Shown here one piece after another: positions 47,912 through 60,515 of a DNA stretch of 64,000 nucleotides. The stretch spans positions 35,505,463 through 35,569,462 of the forward strand of contig NC_060887.1 in assembly GCF_014805685.1 (NCBI RefSeq), given 5' to 3'. The translations under genes and the position numbers were made by a program. The stretch is from Silurus meridionalis (lineage: Eukaryota; Chordata; Actinopteri; Siluriformes; Siluridae). Below the pieces are notes generated by a model. The model had not been told where the DNA came from. It was given only the letters and a program-made list of their open reading frames with translations, and made no database searches. The first letter of the stretch is position 1. Each line of letters opens with the position of its first letter.

Positions 47912-48683
47912 CAATATAATTAAGATATTTTGCATTGCACTGCATTTTTTTATAATGAATGATGGAAATTAAGGAAATGGAATAATGATAAATAAATAAA
48001 TTATGTTAATGGAATTTTCTGAGAAAAAAATAATTTGTCATTTTTTAGAAAGATTAAATTGTACAGCTCTTAATGCTTTAAAAAAAATTCATACAGATTA
48101 AATTTTCTCCAGAGCTATCACAGACGTATTTTATTTATTATTTTTTGTTGTTTTTGTTGTTTTTTTATTTGTTTTTTTTTTTATTCAGTTATTTACTTAT
48201 TTGTTCATGATTGTATTTGTTTACTAAAATTGCATTTTTGTTTGAATTATTCTTTATTTTGTATTCTTGTTCTAAAATGGAAAATATGATAGAATTAAAA
48301 AGTAAATAAATAACTTCACAAATATCTAAATTGATGAATGAAAATTGAATGATGAATGAATAAATAATGTGAAAATTAGTTTTTAATCAAATCAAATAAT
48401 AAATGTAATTTAGTATATGTTTCCATTTTTAATGATGTCCATATGTTTCTGTTATTCCCGAGCTGGGATTCAGGACATTTTTTTTATCTTCTAGCATTTG
48501 TATCTGGTTCCTAGAGAAGCCTCATGTTCTCTGTTCCCTGGTTACACACACTCCACTTCTCTAAGTGAATTTTGGACTGTGGGACCTCCTTCACAGCAAG
48601 AAGTGCATGGCTACATCAGCGAGAGAATCGGGCCTGCAACATTGCTCTCGGGACATTAGGCAGGGCCATCCAGCAAAAAAGCA

Positions 48684-48716
<33 letters not shown>

Positions 48717-49163
48717 AAAAGAGAGCACTGAGAACATTTCTCACTTGGAGAAAGTTTGTCGCCTTGCATTTTTTTCTCTTTTCCTCTCCCGGTTCACTAG
48801 CAGTTTACGCTCAGGATGCTTGACTGCATTGTGTAATGAAGCATTTGAAACATGGCCTTGGTCAAACTACATTTTTCAAGCTGCAGGATTTCTTTCACTG
48901 TTTTTTCTTTCTTTCTTTCTTTTTTTCTTTCTGCAAAATATTATAATAATATTTCCTTTCTTCAGAGAAATTTTAACTTCAGCTGCTATAACGTGGTCAT
49001 AAAGCTGCATCATACAATTGCAATAAATAAATATATAAATAAATAAGTAATACATGCATATATTATTATTCATGATTATTCTTTTTATAATTAAATAATT
49101 TAAAATTGAATAAACAAATGTAAAAAACGTTATAATTAAATAATGAATAACTATAATAATATT

Positions 49164-49209
<46 letters not shown>

Positions 49210-49401
49210 TAATTTTTAAGAGTTTTTATTAGGTTAAGGTTTATTTTTAGAATAATTCTGCATTCTAAACATAAATATAGATATAGACATATTATAAATT
49301 ATATAAATTATATTATAAACAATTGTAATAAATTTATGAAATAATATATATTTTCTTGTATATAACTGGGAAAAAACTACTGGATGAAATTGTTCAACGA
49401 G

Positions 49402-49440
<39 letters not shown>

Positions 49441-49441
49441 A
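47912..49441. repeat. AT-rich stretch with (CA)n, (AAT)n and (AAAT)n arrays
   Basis: (CA)n 48684-48714, (AAT)n 49166-49210, (AAAT)n 49402-49441, and T-rich patches at 48130-48190 and 48896-48935. 48541-48683 and 48740-48890 are more complex but hold no recognised gene. Confidence 0.8.
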
Positions 49442-50782
49442 TTCACGCATAAAATAATACGATTGACCACATGACATTTGAATATCAGCCGAACCGTATT
49501 ACCCTGAAAACTTTCTTCCATAAAGACAAAAGCAAGGGCACTCCAGGATCATTGGCCCACTTAATGAGGCATACTAAATAGAACATCGTTCCAAAATTAG
49601 ATTTCCTGAATAAAATATATCGATATTATCCCATAAAGGGGCAGAGATTGAGGCTGGGGGACCTTATCCGTGTACTGTAATACGATTCTGGATGAGATAA
49701 ACTCGGCTTTAAATCTCAATTTGTGAAATGACAGAATATCGTCCCAATGCAGATAAAGGGATTTTTGGAGTAGGTATTAGGACCGAAGGGGGAAAAAAAT
49801 AAAGGACGACTGATTGTCTAGCCAGAGTGTGTGAGGGAGTGAGAGTTAGAGTGAGAGAGAAGGCTTATTGAATCACGGATCAGGGCTGTGGGTGTGTGTG
49901 AGAGTGTGTGTGTGATACTTTATGCAGCATGTGGGGTCATTTTTGTGCAGTTGTAGTGAGATTGGCTGTATTAAATTCGGCAGGAAGTCATAAACTGCTA
50001 ATACCTCCACTGTGTTATGTTCATACAGTAATAGCTTAAATTGCTCTTTGATCTCTGCAAATGTCATTCCCGGAGAACATAATCGGTCATAAAATTAGCG
50101 TTTCGTGATTGCACTCGGAGCGGTAGGAAATACCATAAAAATGCAGATTCAGATGGAAAACTGAGACCTTTGCATAAATTATGAAGAAGGCAAAAAAGAA
50201 AAGAATCACTGAGTTACCATGTTATTATACCCAAAAGACTCTGAGATAGATGAGATCGCCTGCATGGTGATATATATACTGTATTAGGGTTCTTCTTAAT
50301 AATCTGCTCCACATTCTTTGTTTGGAATAATGCAGGCTGAGAAGACTGAGAACCTGAGTTTGTCTTCAGGTTTATTCTCATCACTGATTATTTCTTTTTG
50401 TTGTTTTCATTTTTTTTGCATGCTAGAGTGCTTGGGTCTCATCACGGAGCCCCCAGAGAGCAAAAGGGCCAATAGTAGAGCTGTGGTAAGGGATGTTCTG
50501 TGTTCTACTGCCCTCCGATGGTGGCAGACTTTTAGATTAAGTGCACCGAAAGACAGAGATTAAGTAAAAGAGAGATGGAAAGAATGAGAGATAGGAAGAA
50601 TAAGTTGAAGAGCGGTCCAAAATACAGTCCATGAATTCTTTCCCTTGCAAAAAAACTAAACAAATAAGTTTAAAAAAACTGAATTATCTCTTATGCTTCT
50701 CGAACAATTCTAGACTTAATATTCAAGCAACCTTTTTTTTTTTTTTCATTATATGAACCCACACTCACACACACTATATATA
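49442..50782. other. Single-copy; 49500-50170 candidate regulatory block
   Basis: 49500-50170 includes GCACTCCAGGATCATTGGCC, CATAATCGGTCATAAAATTA and GAAATTATGAAGAAGG-like AT/GC-mixed words without repeats. The CTCF-like word CTGCCCTCCGATGG is at 50508-50521. No gene recognised. Confidence 0.35.
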
Positions 50783-51185
50783 CACACACACACACACACA
50801 CAAGGGAAAAAAGTAAGACGAGGCCCAGATGGCTGCTTCACAATGGAAGGCTAGGATGGCCTTTGATGGGTTTGAGTGATTGATTTCAGGCTTGACTGCC
50901 TCTGATAGACTCACCTCAGGAGGCACTTGGCAACAGCAAGACCCTTTCCCCAAGTTCGAGCCTAGAGTTTTGGGCCTCGTCCCAATCCTCCTCAAAACTC
51001 AAGAGGCACAGCCGCTTCCTCTTTGCAAAAACATGACATGACCGATACTGTACGGTGTTACACAGTACAGTACTACAATATATAATACTATACTTATTAT
51101 TTGTTTGTCTATATGCATGCTTTGGCTAATTTAAAATTGCACCATCACTCATAATGACTTTACTATTATTATTATTATTATTGAT

Positions 51186-51232
<47 letters not shown>

Positions 51233-51349
51233 AGTGGTGGCACTAATGCATAAAAGAAGTGTTTCATGAAGAACCTTGAGACAATAAAATTCTTCTGGAC
51301 TTCTTCCGAGTGAGATCATGACAGTAAGACAGACAGATCCCTTTATTAA
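50783..51349. repeat. Short arrays and single-copy DNA
   Basis: (CA)n 50783-50802; (TTA)n 51162-51183 followed by its complement-type (AAT)n 51188-51231, a small hairpin-capable pair. The rest is single-copy. Confidence 0.8.
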
Positions 51350-51884
<535 letters not shown>

Positions 51885-51890
<6 letters not shown>

Positions 51891-51904
51891 AAAAAAAAAA
51901 AAAA

Positions 51905-51970
<66 letters not shown>
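51885..51970. repeat. Poly(A) followed by (CA)n, 65 bp
   Basis: Poly(A) 51885-51904 then pure (CA)n 51906-51970, directly next to repeat R2 copy 2. Confidence 0.97.
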
Positions 51971-51972
<2 letters not shown>

Positions 51973-52907
51973 TTGTCGCCGCTCTCCTCAGGTTGCCGCA
52001 CTTCTGAAGTGGTAATTGAAATGACACGGAGACAGTGGGAGTCTTCTCTAACGCGTGGGCACCGTACCCAGCATGGAGACATGCCGCCTGTACCCAGGCA
52101 TGACTGAGCTCAGAGAGAGCGAGCGACATGTTCTGGAGGACGCCATTACCCCGAAGCTATCCCTGACACGCACACTCACACGGGTTCCTAACACTAGCAT
52201 GACTCTAGAATCAATTAAGCTCCACATCACAGCCTTACTGACTGCAGGCCTACGTTAAAAGGAATATAATCAAGTCTCTAAAGCCTGGAACAGGGTTAAA
52301 GTTCCACCATCGTCCATATAACCTGTTAGCCATGAAAGGAAGACGTATCGGCGCTTTAATTAAAAAACGCACAGGTCTTTATAAGGAAAAAAAAAACAAA
52401 ACATCCAATTATGTTTGCATTCCTAATCACGGCGTATAATTACGCTAAATAAATAAATCAAGGCCGTGCCTTGACATGGCAATGGGATCACCATGCTAAT
52501 ATCGCTTTATTAATCACCATGATTACATCAAACTCAGGCAGGTACAGTTCAGCTTCGTCCTTCATTTGAATAATTAACACACTTTTCTCTCTCTCTCTCT
52601 CTCTCAATCTCTTTCTTGCTCTCTCCCTCCCTACTTCTATCCCTCTATCTATTTATTTTAATGCTGCTTTTAATTGCCAGTTTATTTATACGCCAAAGTT
52701 GCAGCCATGCATAATGTATTGGATAGTTTTTACACGCATTTATGAAATTGTCTCATCGAATTACAAATGTTAAGTTTATTTAGGATTAAATTTTAATGGC
52801 TCTTGCGATGGCGGAGATTGTTCCCAAAATTGATTTGGGTAATTGTGTCCCCAAGCTATTGCACGGCCCTGGAAGCCCAATTCTCCTGTAAGTGCCTGTC
52901 ATGGAGC

Positions 52908-52910
<3 letters not shown>
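51971..52910. other. Single-copy, GC-richer, candidate regulatory block
   Basis: 51975-52260 is GC-rich and repeat-free. 52330-52560 contains CGGCGCTTTAATTAAAAAAC and CGGCGTATAATTACGC. Small (CT)n at 52588-52605. Frames on both strands near 52048-52258 lack domains. Confidence 0.35.
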
Positions 52911-52980
<70 letters not shown>

Positions 52981-53000
52981 AGTGGTGGTGGTGGTGGTGG
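52911..53000. repeat. (GA)n followed by (GTG)n
   Basis: Nearly pure (GA)n to 52980 with one C and one GG variant, then GTGGTGGTGGTGGTGGGG. Confidence 0.95.
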
Positions 53001-53375
53001 GGTTGGGGTTTTGGGGGGGTGTAGTGGCCTTGCCGCTTCACAGAGCACTGGCATTGAAATTGTGCACAAATTCTGAATTTAATTGACTTCCTTTTCTACT
53101 GTATTGTCTTATTTATTAAAAAAAATAAAAATTTAGTCGTCAAATGAGTCGCAGCTCATAAATAAATAAATAAATAAATAAATAAGAAAAGCATTTATTT
53201 ATTGTTTTTATTATTTATTGTATATTCTAATAATTTATCCTTAGAATTAGTATTTACACTTATTAACACTATATATCAATATAAATACTTCGAAATATTT
53301 AGAAATACTTGCTTATTTATGTATATATGTAAGTATTTAGAAACAATAAGAAAGTGTGTGTGTGTATAAAAAATA

Positions 53376-53376
<1 letters not shown>
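53001..53376. other. AT-rich single-copy with small (AAAT)n
   Basis: (AAAT)n at 53159-53184; nothing else recognised. Confidence 0.6.

Positions 53377-53440
<64 letters not shown>
53352..53440. repeat. (GT)n-loop-(CA)n array
   Basis: GTGTGTGTGTGTATAAAAAA TATC is followed by pure (CA)n 53377-53434. A short GT run and a long CA run face each other across a 13-base AT spacer, so the left end can fold back. Confidence 0.9.
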
Positions 53441-53443
<3 letters not shown>

Positions 53444-55204
53444 ATTTGGTCTATCAAAACAGGAAAGATTTTGTGCTAAGTTGCTATTAATCTTTAGTTA
53501 TCTGATATATTTAATAAATAAATAAAAATGTAGTATTTTATATATATAGGTCAAAGCATGCATTTATTCACATCCAATATACTGTGTAGGTTAATAGATC
53601 ATCCTGACCTAAAACAACATTTTACCATTTATATTTGAACATATATATATATAATTATATTTAACATTCATATTCATATGTTACACTAAATTAAATGATA
53701 ATAAGGATCTGGATCAGTACTTTTGGAGATATATTCATGTGTATGTATGAGTCAAGTGCAGAGTGAAGCAAAAAGACAATAAACATAGATATTTTAAAAG
53801 CTGTAAGATAGAAGCGAAAACACAGATATGTATGGGATTATAAGACATTGTTACAAACAAATGAATGTGTGTGAACTTGAATATGTGTGTGCACAGGGGC
53901 AAGAGAAAGTGAGTGAAAGAAGGAGAGAGAGAGAGCGAGAGAGAGAGAGAAAGAGAGAGGGGTGAGAGTGAGGGCAGAGGAGCCGTGCCCGCCTGGGGAG
54001 ATTGGCATGTGGCCGAGGCCACATTGACCGCTGAGGGTCAGAGTTATGAAGTGGGGGCGACAGTCTACAACACACACACACACACACACACACACTAACT
54101 GCAACTTCTTGCTGTCAAAAGCTCATAACTCTTACTCCTCTTACCTCCTACAGTTCATACAACACAACTCCAGAAGGTTCTGCTGCGTGTACTGAACCCC
54201 TGACATGCTTCGCTTGTTTATTCGCATAAAGGTTCTCAAAAAAGTCTAGAAATGAAATTATAAAATCTTTTCTTTTTTAAAAGCTGAGAATTATTACACC
54301 GTTCAGGTCTTCGTTTCATTTATATTAGCATATGCACTGTTTAATGCTATATAAGTCTTTCACACATTTCGAAACATCACTTTTCTCACCCATCCTCCAA
54401 CCTTCTCTACGGTTCTGCCAAACATCTCCTCTAGATCCCATGCACAAAATATCAATTAAGCTCCAACTCTGGCTGAGGGAGCTGATGGTAAAGTTGACAG
54501 CGAGGCCACGTAGCCTCTTTCAGTAAAGGCTACCCTGTGAGTGTTTGGAGCTCCCCTCCCTTCCTCAGAGGAATTCCCAGCTCTCCCTGCAGGTAGCCCG
54601 CCACAGTCGAGCCAAAGAACATGTGTTTTCCTCCCCCAGCCGGGTCAGTGCCGGGTTGATCCTTCACAGGCCGTGATATATATCTGATATTTACATTTTT
54701 GAGTTATTGTGTTCGTCATCTGTTCTAAAATTTTTTTTTTCACTCATTTCTCAATTATTTATAGTTGGTAGCTTCTATAGGGTCTAGCTATCCAGATTAG
54801 GGTCAGAACTCAATGAACACCAACAGCGTGGTTTTCGTTTCATCATATCTGCAAACAACTTTGACCTTCAGTGTATCCTATCAGATAATTCCAATAAAAC
54901 AAATGCTGGAAGACATTGCATTGTCCCCAAAAACGTAATGCCTTTTAGGACATTTTTCACATTTGGAAGGTCGAGAGGTTTAATGCATTGTTTTAACGCA
55001 TTCATTTCACAACATAGTTTATACTTAGGTCAAGAAGTACACTGAAACTGAATGTGCAAATGGCTCCCAAGTGTTATTAAATATGCGTTTTTATATTATG
55101 TAGCGCATTTATGGTGCATTCTTACCCATTCTAAGCATAGAAAAAAACACAACAATAAAGATTCTTATAACTAGGATTATAGACTACATTTATTAATGCA
55201 TTAC
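53441..55204. other. Mostly single-copy; small arrays; 54470-54680 GC-rich
   Basis: (GA)n 53925-53960 and (CA)n 54070-54095. 54470-54680 is GC-rich (CCCCTCCCTTCCTCAGAGG, GCCGGGTCAGTGCCGGG) and repeat-free, a candidate regulatory block. No gene recognised. Confidence 0.4.
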
Positions 55205-55287
55205 TGGGGAGGTAGTAGATTAGTGGTTAAAGCATGGACTGTGCATCCAGAGACGAGGCCCCATAACCCCACAACTTCTTAGTTATA
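55205..55287 (+). mobile_element. tRNA-derived SINE head, interrupted
   Basis: GGAGGTAGTAGATTAGTGGT has a box-A-like AGATTAGTGG; AGACGAGGCCCCATAACCCC stands where box B should be but is diverged. The SINE is broken here by an L2 tail and resumes at 55607. Confidence 0.6.
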
Positions 55288-55606
55288 TTCAAATCAATTC
55301 ATTTTTATTTGTATAGCGCTTTTAACAATGAACATTGTCTCAAAGCAGCTTCACACAGATAATGTGGTGATAAAAATGAATAAGATGTTCTTTATAAGTG
55401 TAAGTTTGTCCCTGATGACTGAGCCGGTGGCGACTGTGGTGAAGGAAAAACTCCCCGAGATTGCAAAAGGAAGAAACCTTGAGAGGAACCAGACTCAAGA
55501 GGGAACCCGTCCTCATCTGGGTTGCACCGAATGTCTATTTATTACAGATAAACAATGTTGGGGTGTGAAGTGATGGTGATCAGAAGCAAAGTTACATGAA
55601 TGAGAT
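55288..55606 (-). mobile_element. L2/Rex1-type 3' UTR inserted in the SINE
   Basis: AATCAATTCATTTTTATTTG, CATTGTCTCAAAGCAGCTTC, GAGCCGGTGGCGACTGTGGT, GAAACCTTGAGAGGAACCAG and CGTCCTCATCTGGGTTGCAC. A relatively well preserved 3' end, heavily 5'-truncated. Confidence 0.87.
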
Positions 55607-55660
55607 AAATGTAAGTCGCTCTGGAAAAGTTACATATATGCAAAAATGTAATTACATGAT
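55607..55660 (+). mobile_element. tRNA-derived SINE tail, continuation
   Basis: AATGTAAGTCGCTCTGGAAA and AAAAATGTAATTACATG correspond to the 3' tail of the SINE at 26405 (CACTCTGGATAAG ... AAATGTAAATG), in the same orientation as the head at 55205. Confidence 0.6.
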
Positions 55661-56384
55661 AACTACTGTGCCCAGGAGCAAAAACATTAGACGCTTCAAA
55701 CTAGGTTAACATTTTTCCCATTCCACACTTCAAAACAAACCTTTCTTACTCATGCGTGATCTATCAGAGATCTTTTCTTAATGGTATTTCCTATTTTCAA
55801 TGACGTGGCGCACCGTCACGCCGCTAAAACACATGCACGTGTATATCTATTTATCGACCATGTGTGTCTGTGTGTGTGAGACTCTCCGGATTTCCACACT
55901 TGATGGATTAAACTCTAGGCAGTTGAACAGACTGCTGGCCTGCCAGACGCCTGCTTTCTTTTGGCTTTGCAACTCAATCAGCCACTGACGCCATCTTGGT
56001 TTTAGGATGTTATGAATTTTATCCTTTTCGCTTCCTATGAACTTTGACCGCAGAGTTATGAATATTGTCTTTGAAGCAAAAGGAGAAGGTGAGGGACGGC
56101 CGTCGGACACATGATATTCCTGTTTGAGAGCAGATTCATGTTTTAAATCAGAACAAGGGAAATTGCTTTTCACATTGCCACTTTAAAGTTTGTTTTTATT
56201 TTATTTTGACTGGGAAAAAAACTTTATTAAAGATGCGTAAGGCTGAGGAAATAACATGGGAAGATATATTATCTGCAGTGATCTTGTACATGAATTTAGT
56301 TGTGTTTTTTTTATATGGGAGGTGCTGTAGCCTAATTGATTCAACTGCTAAACATTTACTATGGTATTAGAATGTATTTGTATA
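55661..56384. other. No recognised gene
   Basis: Single-copy sequence. 55860-56120 is somewhat GC-richer and repeat-free. The minus frame 55847-56173 (108 codons) has no recognised domain. Confidence 0.45.
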
Positions 56385-56896
56385 CAGTGGTGTAAAGTAT
56401 TTGAGTAAATGTACTTGGTTACTGTACTTGGTTACTTTGGCTACTTTCTAGTTTTACTGAGTTTTAAAGATATTAGCAACTTTTACTCTTTACTCCAATA
56501 CATTTCTGATTCAGTTTGTACCTTTAATTGACAATGAATGTTACCAATTACATTTTACTAGACAGGTTTTTCTGCCGTGGCTCATTTGTTCTTCAGAAGA
56601 GATGATATGAAGAGGTTGTTGTGTTGATGGTCATTGAAGTGTTGAAGTGTACAATGATTTGTATTTTAGAAAATAATAACCCCACAAATCAACTGTGTTA
56701 TGGTGTTGAGAACTAGTGCATAATTGAGCCTATGTTCAATATGACTCATATATCAAGTGCTGTTCAAATCAAATACTCCAAATTTTTATTTATGTCATAT
56801 TGGATTTATTGACTTGTAAGTGAATAGGTTTTGAAGTAAGGTATCAATATTTTTACTCAAGTATGGTTTTCAGATACACCTACATTTACACCTCTG
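56385..56896. mobile_element. hAT-like MITE with CAGTGGTGTAAA termini
   Basis: Left CAGTGGTGTAAAGTA (56385-56399) and right TTTACACCTCTG (56885-56896) are inverted. Subterminal TTTGAGTAAATGTACTT on the left mirrors TTTTTACTCAAGTATGG on the right. About 512 bp, no coding capacity. Similar architecture to 34396-35093 but a different terminus. Confidence 0.65.
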
Positions 56897-57209
56897 TTAA
56901 TTATAACACCTCGGTTGAGTTTCCTGTGAGGCGAAGGGCTCAAAATGAGTCATAAATAGTGTATATATATGAATTAGCAACTAACTAAATAACCCAAGAA
57001 ACAAATGTCTAACTGATCAACCATTCAACAAACAAACCAAAAATACAAAAATCATCCAATCAACCAAACTAACACCCAAGCATACAAACAAAAATGGACA
57101 TTACTACTAATAAAATATAAGTACACAGAACAGCCAGAACATTATGATTGGTGAAGTGAATAACACTAATTATCTCTTCATCAGGGCACTTGTTAGTGGG
57201 TGGGATATA

Positions 57210-57470
57210 CAGTGGAACCTCGATACTCGTGACCTTGACACTTGCAACCTCGATATTTTGCAACTTTTTATTTGAAAGTTACTCTGACTCGAAAGTTTAG
57301 AGTAACATTTCAAAACAGAGTTTGTACTAATAAATTACATAAAAATGTTTGAACATGTACAATTTTACTTTAAAAATTTAACTAATAACAGGAGAGAGTC
57401 AAAACCTCGCAATTTTGTTACTCACGAGAGGATATAGAATGTAACCCCCACAAGTATCGAGGTTGCACTG
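57210..57470. mobile_element. pogo/Tigger-like MITE, 261 bp
   Basis: Termini CAGTGGAACCTCGATACTCG and, inverted, CAGTGCAACCTCGATACTTG match at 18 of 20 positions. The element is flanked by TA on both sides (57208-57209, 57471-57472). Removing it with one TA rejoins GGGATA and TTAGGCAGC, as expected for the uninterrupted Tc1-like host. No coding capacity. Confidence 0.9.
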
Positions 57471-57527
57471 TATTAGGCAGCAAGTAAACATTTTGTCCTT
57501 TATGTTGTTGTGTTGGAAGCTGGAAAA

Positions 57528-57659
57528 ATGGGCAAGCGTAAAGATTTGAACGAGTTTGACAGGAGACAAATTGTGATGTCTAGACGATTGGGTCAGAGCA
57601 TCTCTATAACTGCAGCTCTTGTGGGATGTTCCTGGTCTGCAGTGGTCAGTATTTATTAA
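57528..57659 (+). pseudogene. Tc1-like transposase, N-terminal helix-turn-helix
   Basis: ATG at 57528 opens 43 codons: [43 protein letters not shown], stop. This is the first helix-turn-helix of the paired-like DNA-binding domain. The frame is broken by the insertion at about 57660. Sequence resumes at 57906 with KWSKEE-like, GRGRPRLTDACGERL and RSTR before further stops. The catalytic domain is deleted. Confidence 0.88.
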
Positions 57660-57708
57660 CCTCTTAACCTTCAGCACAGATTTTGGGACTTACAGCTGAA
57701 ATGTCCTA

Positions 57709-57861
57709 AACTTTCTTTTTTGCATTATGGGTCGCCACAGCTAATCATCCGCATGTTTGATTTGGCACGTTTTTTACGCTGGATGCCCTTCCTAATGGGG
57801 ATCAAACCTAGGCCGCAGCGGTGAGAGCACCGCATCCTAACCACTAGACCACCAGGGACCC
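57709..57861 (-). mobile_element. tRNA-Glu-derived SINE with LINE-like 3' tail
   Basis: Minus strand: GGTCCCTGGTGGTCTAGTGG then TTAGGATGCGGTGCTCTCAC and GGTTTGATCCCC, recognisably tRNA-Glu(CUC)-like, with box A and box B. Then GGCATCCAGCGTAAAAAACG, and a tail CGGATGATTAGCTGTGGCGA then CCCATAATG and an A-rich end. It is flanked by ACAGCTGAAATGYCCTA duplications (57692-57708 and 57862-57878, 16 of 17 identical). Confidence 0.92.
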
Positions 57862-58146
57862 ACAGCTGAAATGCCCTACCTACCTTTAAATGTTAAAGAA
57901 AAAAAAGTGGTCCAAGGAAGAAAAAGTGGCGAAAAGGTGTCAGGGTCGTGGGCGGCCGAGGCTCACTGATGCATGTGGGGAGGAAAGGCTGGTCTGTGTG
58001 ATCCGATCCACCAGATGAGCTCCTGTAGCTCACATTACCTAAGAAGTTAATGCTGTTAATGCTCGCGGGTCAGGATTGTTTTGGCAGCAAAAGGGGGACC
58101 AACACGATATTAGTAAAGTGGTCATAATGTTATGCCGATCGGTGTA

Positions 58147-58456
58147 GAATTAGTATAATACTACCACTGCTAATAATTACAAATATATACGTACTGTATG
58201 TACATATGTGTATAGTACCCACTTGTAGCATATAGACTCGTACTCTGTATCAGAACTGAACTAAAGCACAGTGTCTACAGAAAGACCGGCAGCTAAAGGA
58301 ACAGACAGAAAGTCAGACAGACAGATAGACAGACAGAAGAGAATTACATGTTATAAGGTGCTAATGCTTCCTCCTCATTGTTCCGCCCAACAATAGCTTC
58401 CTACAACATATCTGTATCTGTAAGACCTAGGATGTGTTAAATTCTCTTTTCCTGTT

Positions 58457-58502
<46 letters not shown>

Positions 58503-58720
58503 GAAAGCCTCTTGCATGACAGTGCCTCTTTAGTGTTTGGAAGGCGCAGCAGCACACTGAGTACGGCTCTCAGTGGGGGGCGCCACCGGGGGATCGCTCT
58601 CTCGGCCCATCTCGCTGCTCTGAGCTGAAAGGCCGAGACGGGAGATTAAGGAAGAAAAGCCGTGTCTCCCCCTCCTGAGAAAGAAAGAGTGAGAAAGACA
58701 CTCTGTCCAATTTGAACTCA
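58147..58720. other. (CA)n and GC-rich block
   Basis: (CA)n 58459-58500. 58501-58650 is the most CpG-rich stretch seen in this part (GGGGGGCGCCACCGGGGGAT, CGGCCCATCTCGC) and is repeat-free. No gene or exon recognised; a candidate regulatory block. Confidence 0.45.
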
Positions 58721-59176
58721 TTTACCACCAAAGGAATAAATAGGGAATGATGGTGTGCAAGGACAAACTAATGGATCTGAGTATACCCCAAAATGGCAAG
58801 TATACAGAAGATGCCCCAGATCAGGAGGTATTTGGACATATTCTGGGGGCCTCGTGTGAAATATGAGATAATGGAGGGAAGGAGGGAGGAACGAAGAGGA
58901 CAGAGAAAGTCAAAGCATCATCAAGGGCTACTTGAGCTCCCAGATGACTTACTGTGAAAAGTGTATTTATCAAGTTAATTGTAGGTGTTTGATTGGACAC
59001 GAGTACTCTTGTGAGTTGGATTACAAACTGAGTAGTCCAGGATGTGTCCACTTTGTCCTGTTGCTCATCCTCATTTTCCACTGACCAGGTGGAGAGTCCA
59101 AGGTAATATCGGACTCAATTTATTGACTTGCAAACAGCATGTAAAAAAATGGAGTAAGGATTAATGCAGGTGACTC
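58721..59176. other. No recognised feature
   Basis: Single-copy sequence; minus frame 58821-59081 without domain. Confidence 0.5.
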
Positions 59177-59179
59177 AAA

Positions 59180-59263
<84 letters not shown>

Positions 59264-59265
59264 AG
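59177..59265. repeat. (AAAG)n microsatellite, 89 bp
   Basis: Pure AAAG, about 22 units (Lys-Glu read-through). Confidence 0.98.
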
Positions 59266-59837
<572 letters not shown>

Positions 59838-60099
59838 GAACCCTTATGAAGTCCTCATGTTGTATATTGGTCTTATAGTTTTATTAGTTTTATATGTTTT
59901 ATATGAAGATGTTTACAGAGTGTTTTATCAGTGATGAAACAGTGAAAATCACGAAAATGTCTCTAAGAGTTTAATTAAAATTCTGAATTTGAATTAATTC
60001 ATCACAATTATTTGATCCTTGTCAGAGTCATTGTGGACACGGAACCTCTACCTGAAACACCAAGTTTGAAAAAACAATATATTTTAAAAGGGAACCTAG

Positions 60100-60235
60100 T
60101 CTATCACGAGGATCCAGCCTCATCCATTCACCAGGGTTGATCTAGGAAAGTAGTAGGGTACCAGTGAACCCAGAGGAAACCAACATGGACATGAAGAGAA
60201 CAGGTGAAAAAATGATTTAAACCGGGGACTGGCTC
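60100..60235 (+). repeat. Dispersed repeat R1 fragment
   Basis: AACCCAGAGGAAACCAACAT and GATTTAAACCGGGGACTGG correspond to the right half of the R1 copy at 25630-25970 (CGGAGGAAACACACATAAAA ... GATTAAACCACATACTG). Confidence 0.5.
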
Positions 60236-60360
60236 AATTATAAGCATTGTAAACAATATTTAAACAGACCTCCTGTGAGTCCAATATCTGTGAAATGGGG
60301 ACTGTACATAATATATAGGTCAGTGTTGGCTATAGGGAATGCTTAAAATGCTCTAAGAAA

Positions 60361-60515
60361 TTTACATTTATGGCATTTTGACAGACACTTTTATCCAGAA
60401 CAGCCTCTAATTATTTTATTCATACAACTAAGCACTACCCCACACAAGAGGGTTAAGGATCTTGTTTAAGGGCCCAAGAGTGGCATTGCTGGGATCTGAA
60501 CTAACATTTGATTGA
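60361..60515 (-). mobile_element. tRNA-derived SINE, tail and body
   Basis: TTTACATTTATGGCATTTTG, CAGACACTTTTATCCAGAAC, CTTGTTTAAGGGCCCAAGAG and GGGATCTGAAC (inverted box-B-like). Same tail as 26405-26475. The tRNA-like head is separated by the insertion that follows. Confidence 0.7.

Larger units (their letters stand above)
57122..58146 (+). mobile_element. Tc1-like transposon (family C), internally deleted, with two nested insertions
   Basis: Left end GTACACAGAACAGCCAGAAC then ATTATGATTGG, and right end CATAATGTTATGCCGATCGG then TGTA, are decayed inverted termini. The transposase starts at 57528 and is lost after about 58060, where the sequence jumps to the 3' end (GGCAGCAAAAGGGGGACCAA). 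It carries a pogo-like MITE (57210-57470) and an unclassified insertion (about 57660-57905) that itself contains a SINE. Inactive. Confidence 0.85.

Noticed and set aside
57790..57861. Possible genuine tRNA-Glu gene
   Set aside because: The 5' half is tRNA-Glu-like, but the acceptor 3' half does not pair with the 5' end, and it continues into a SINE body and tail bounded by target duplications.
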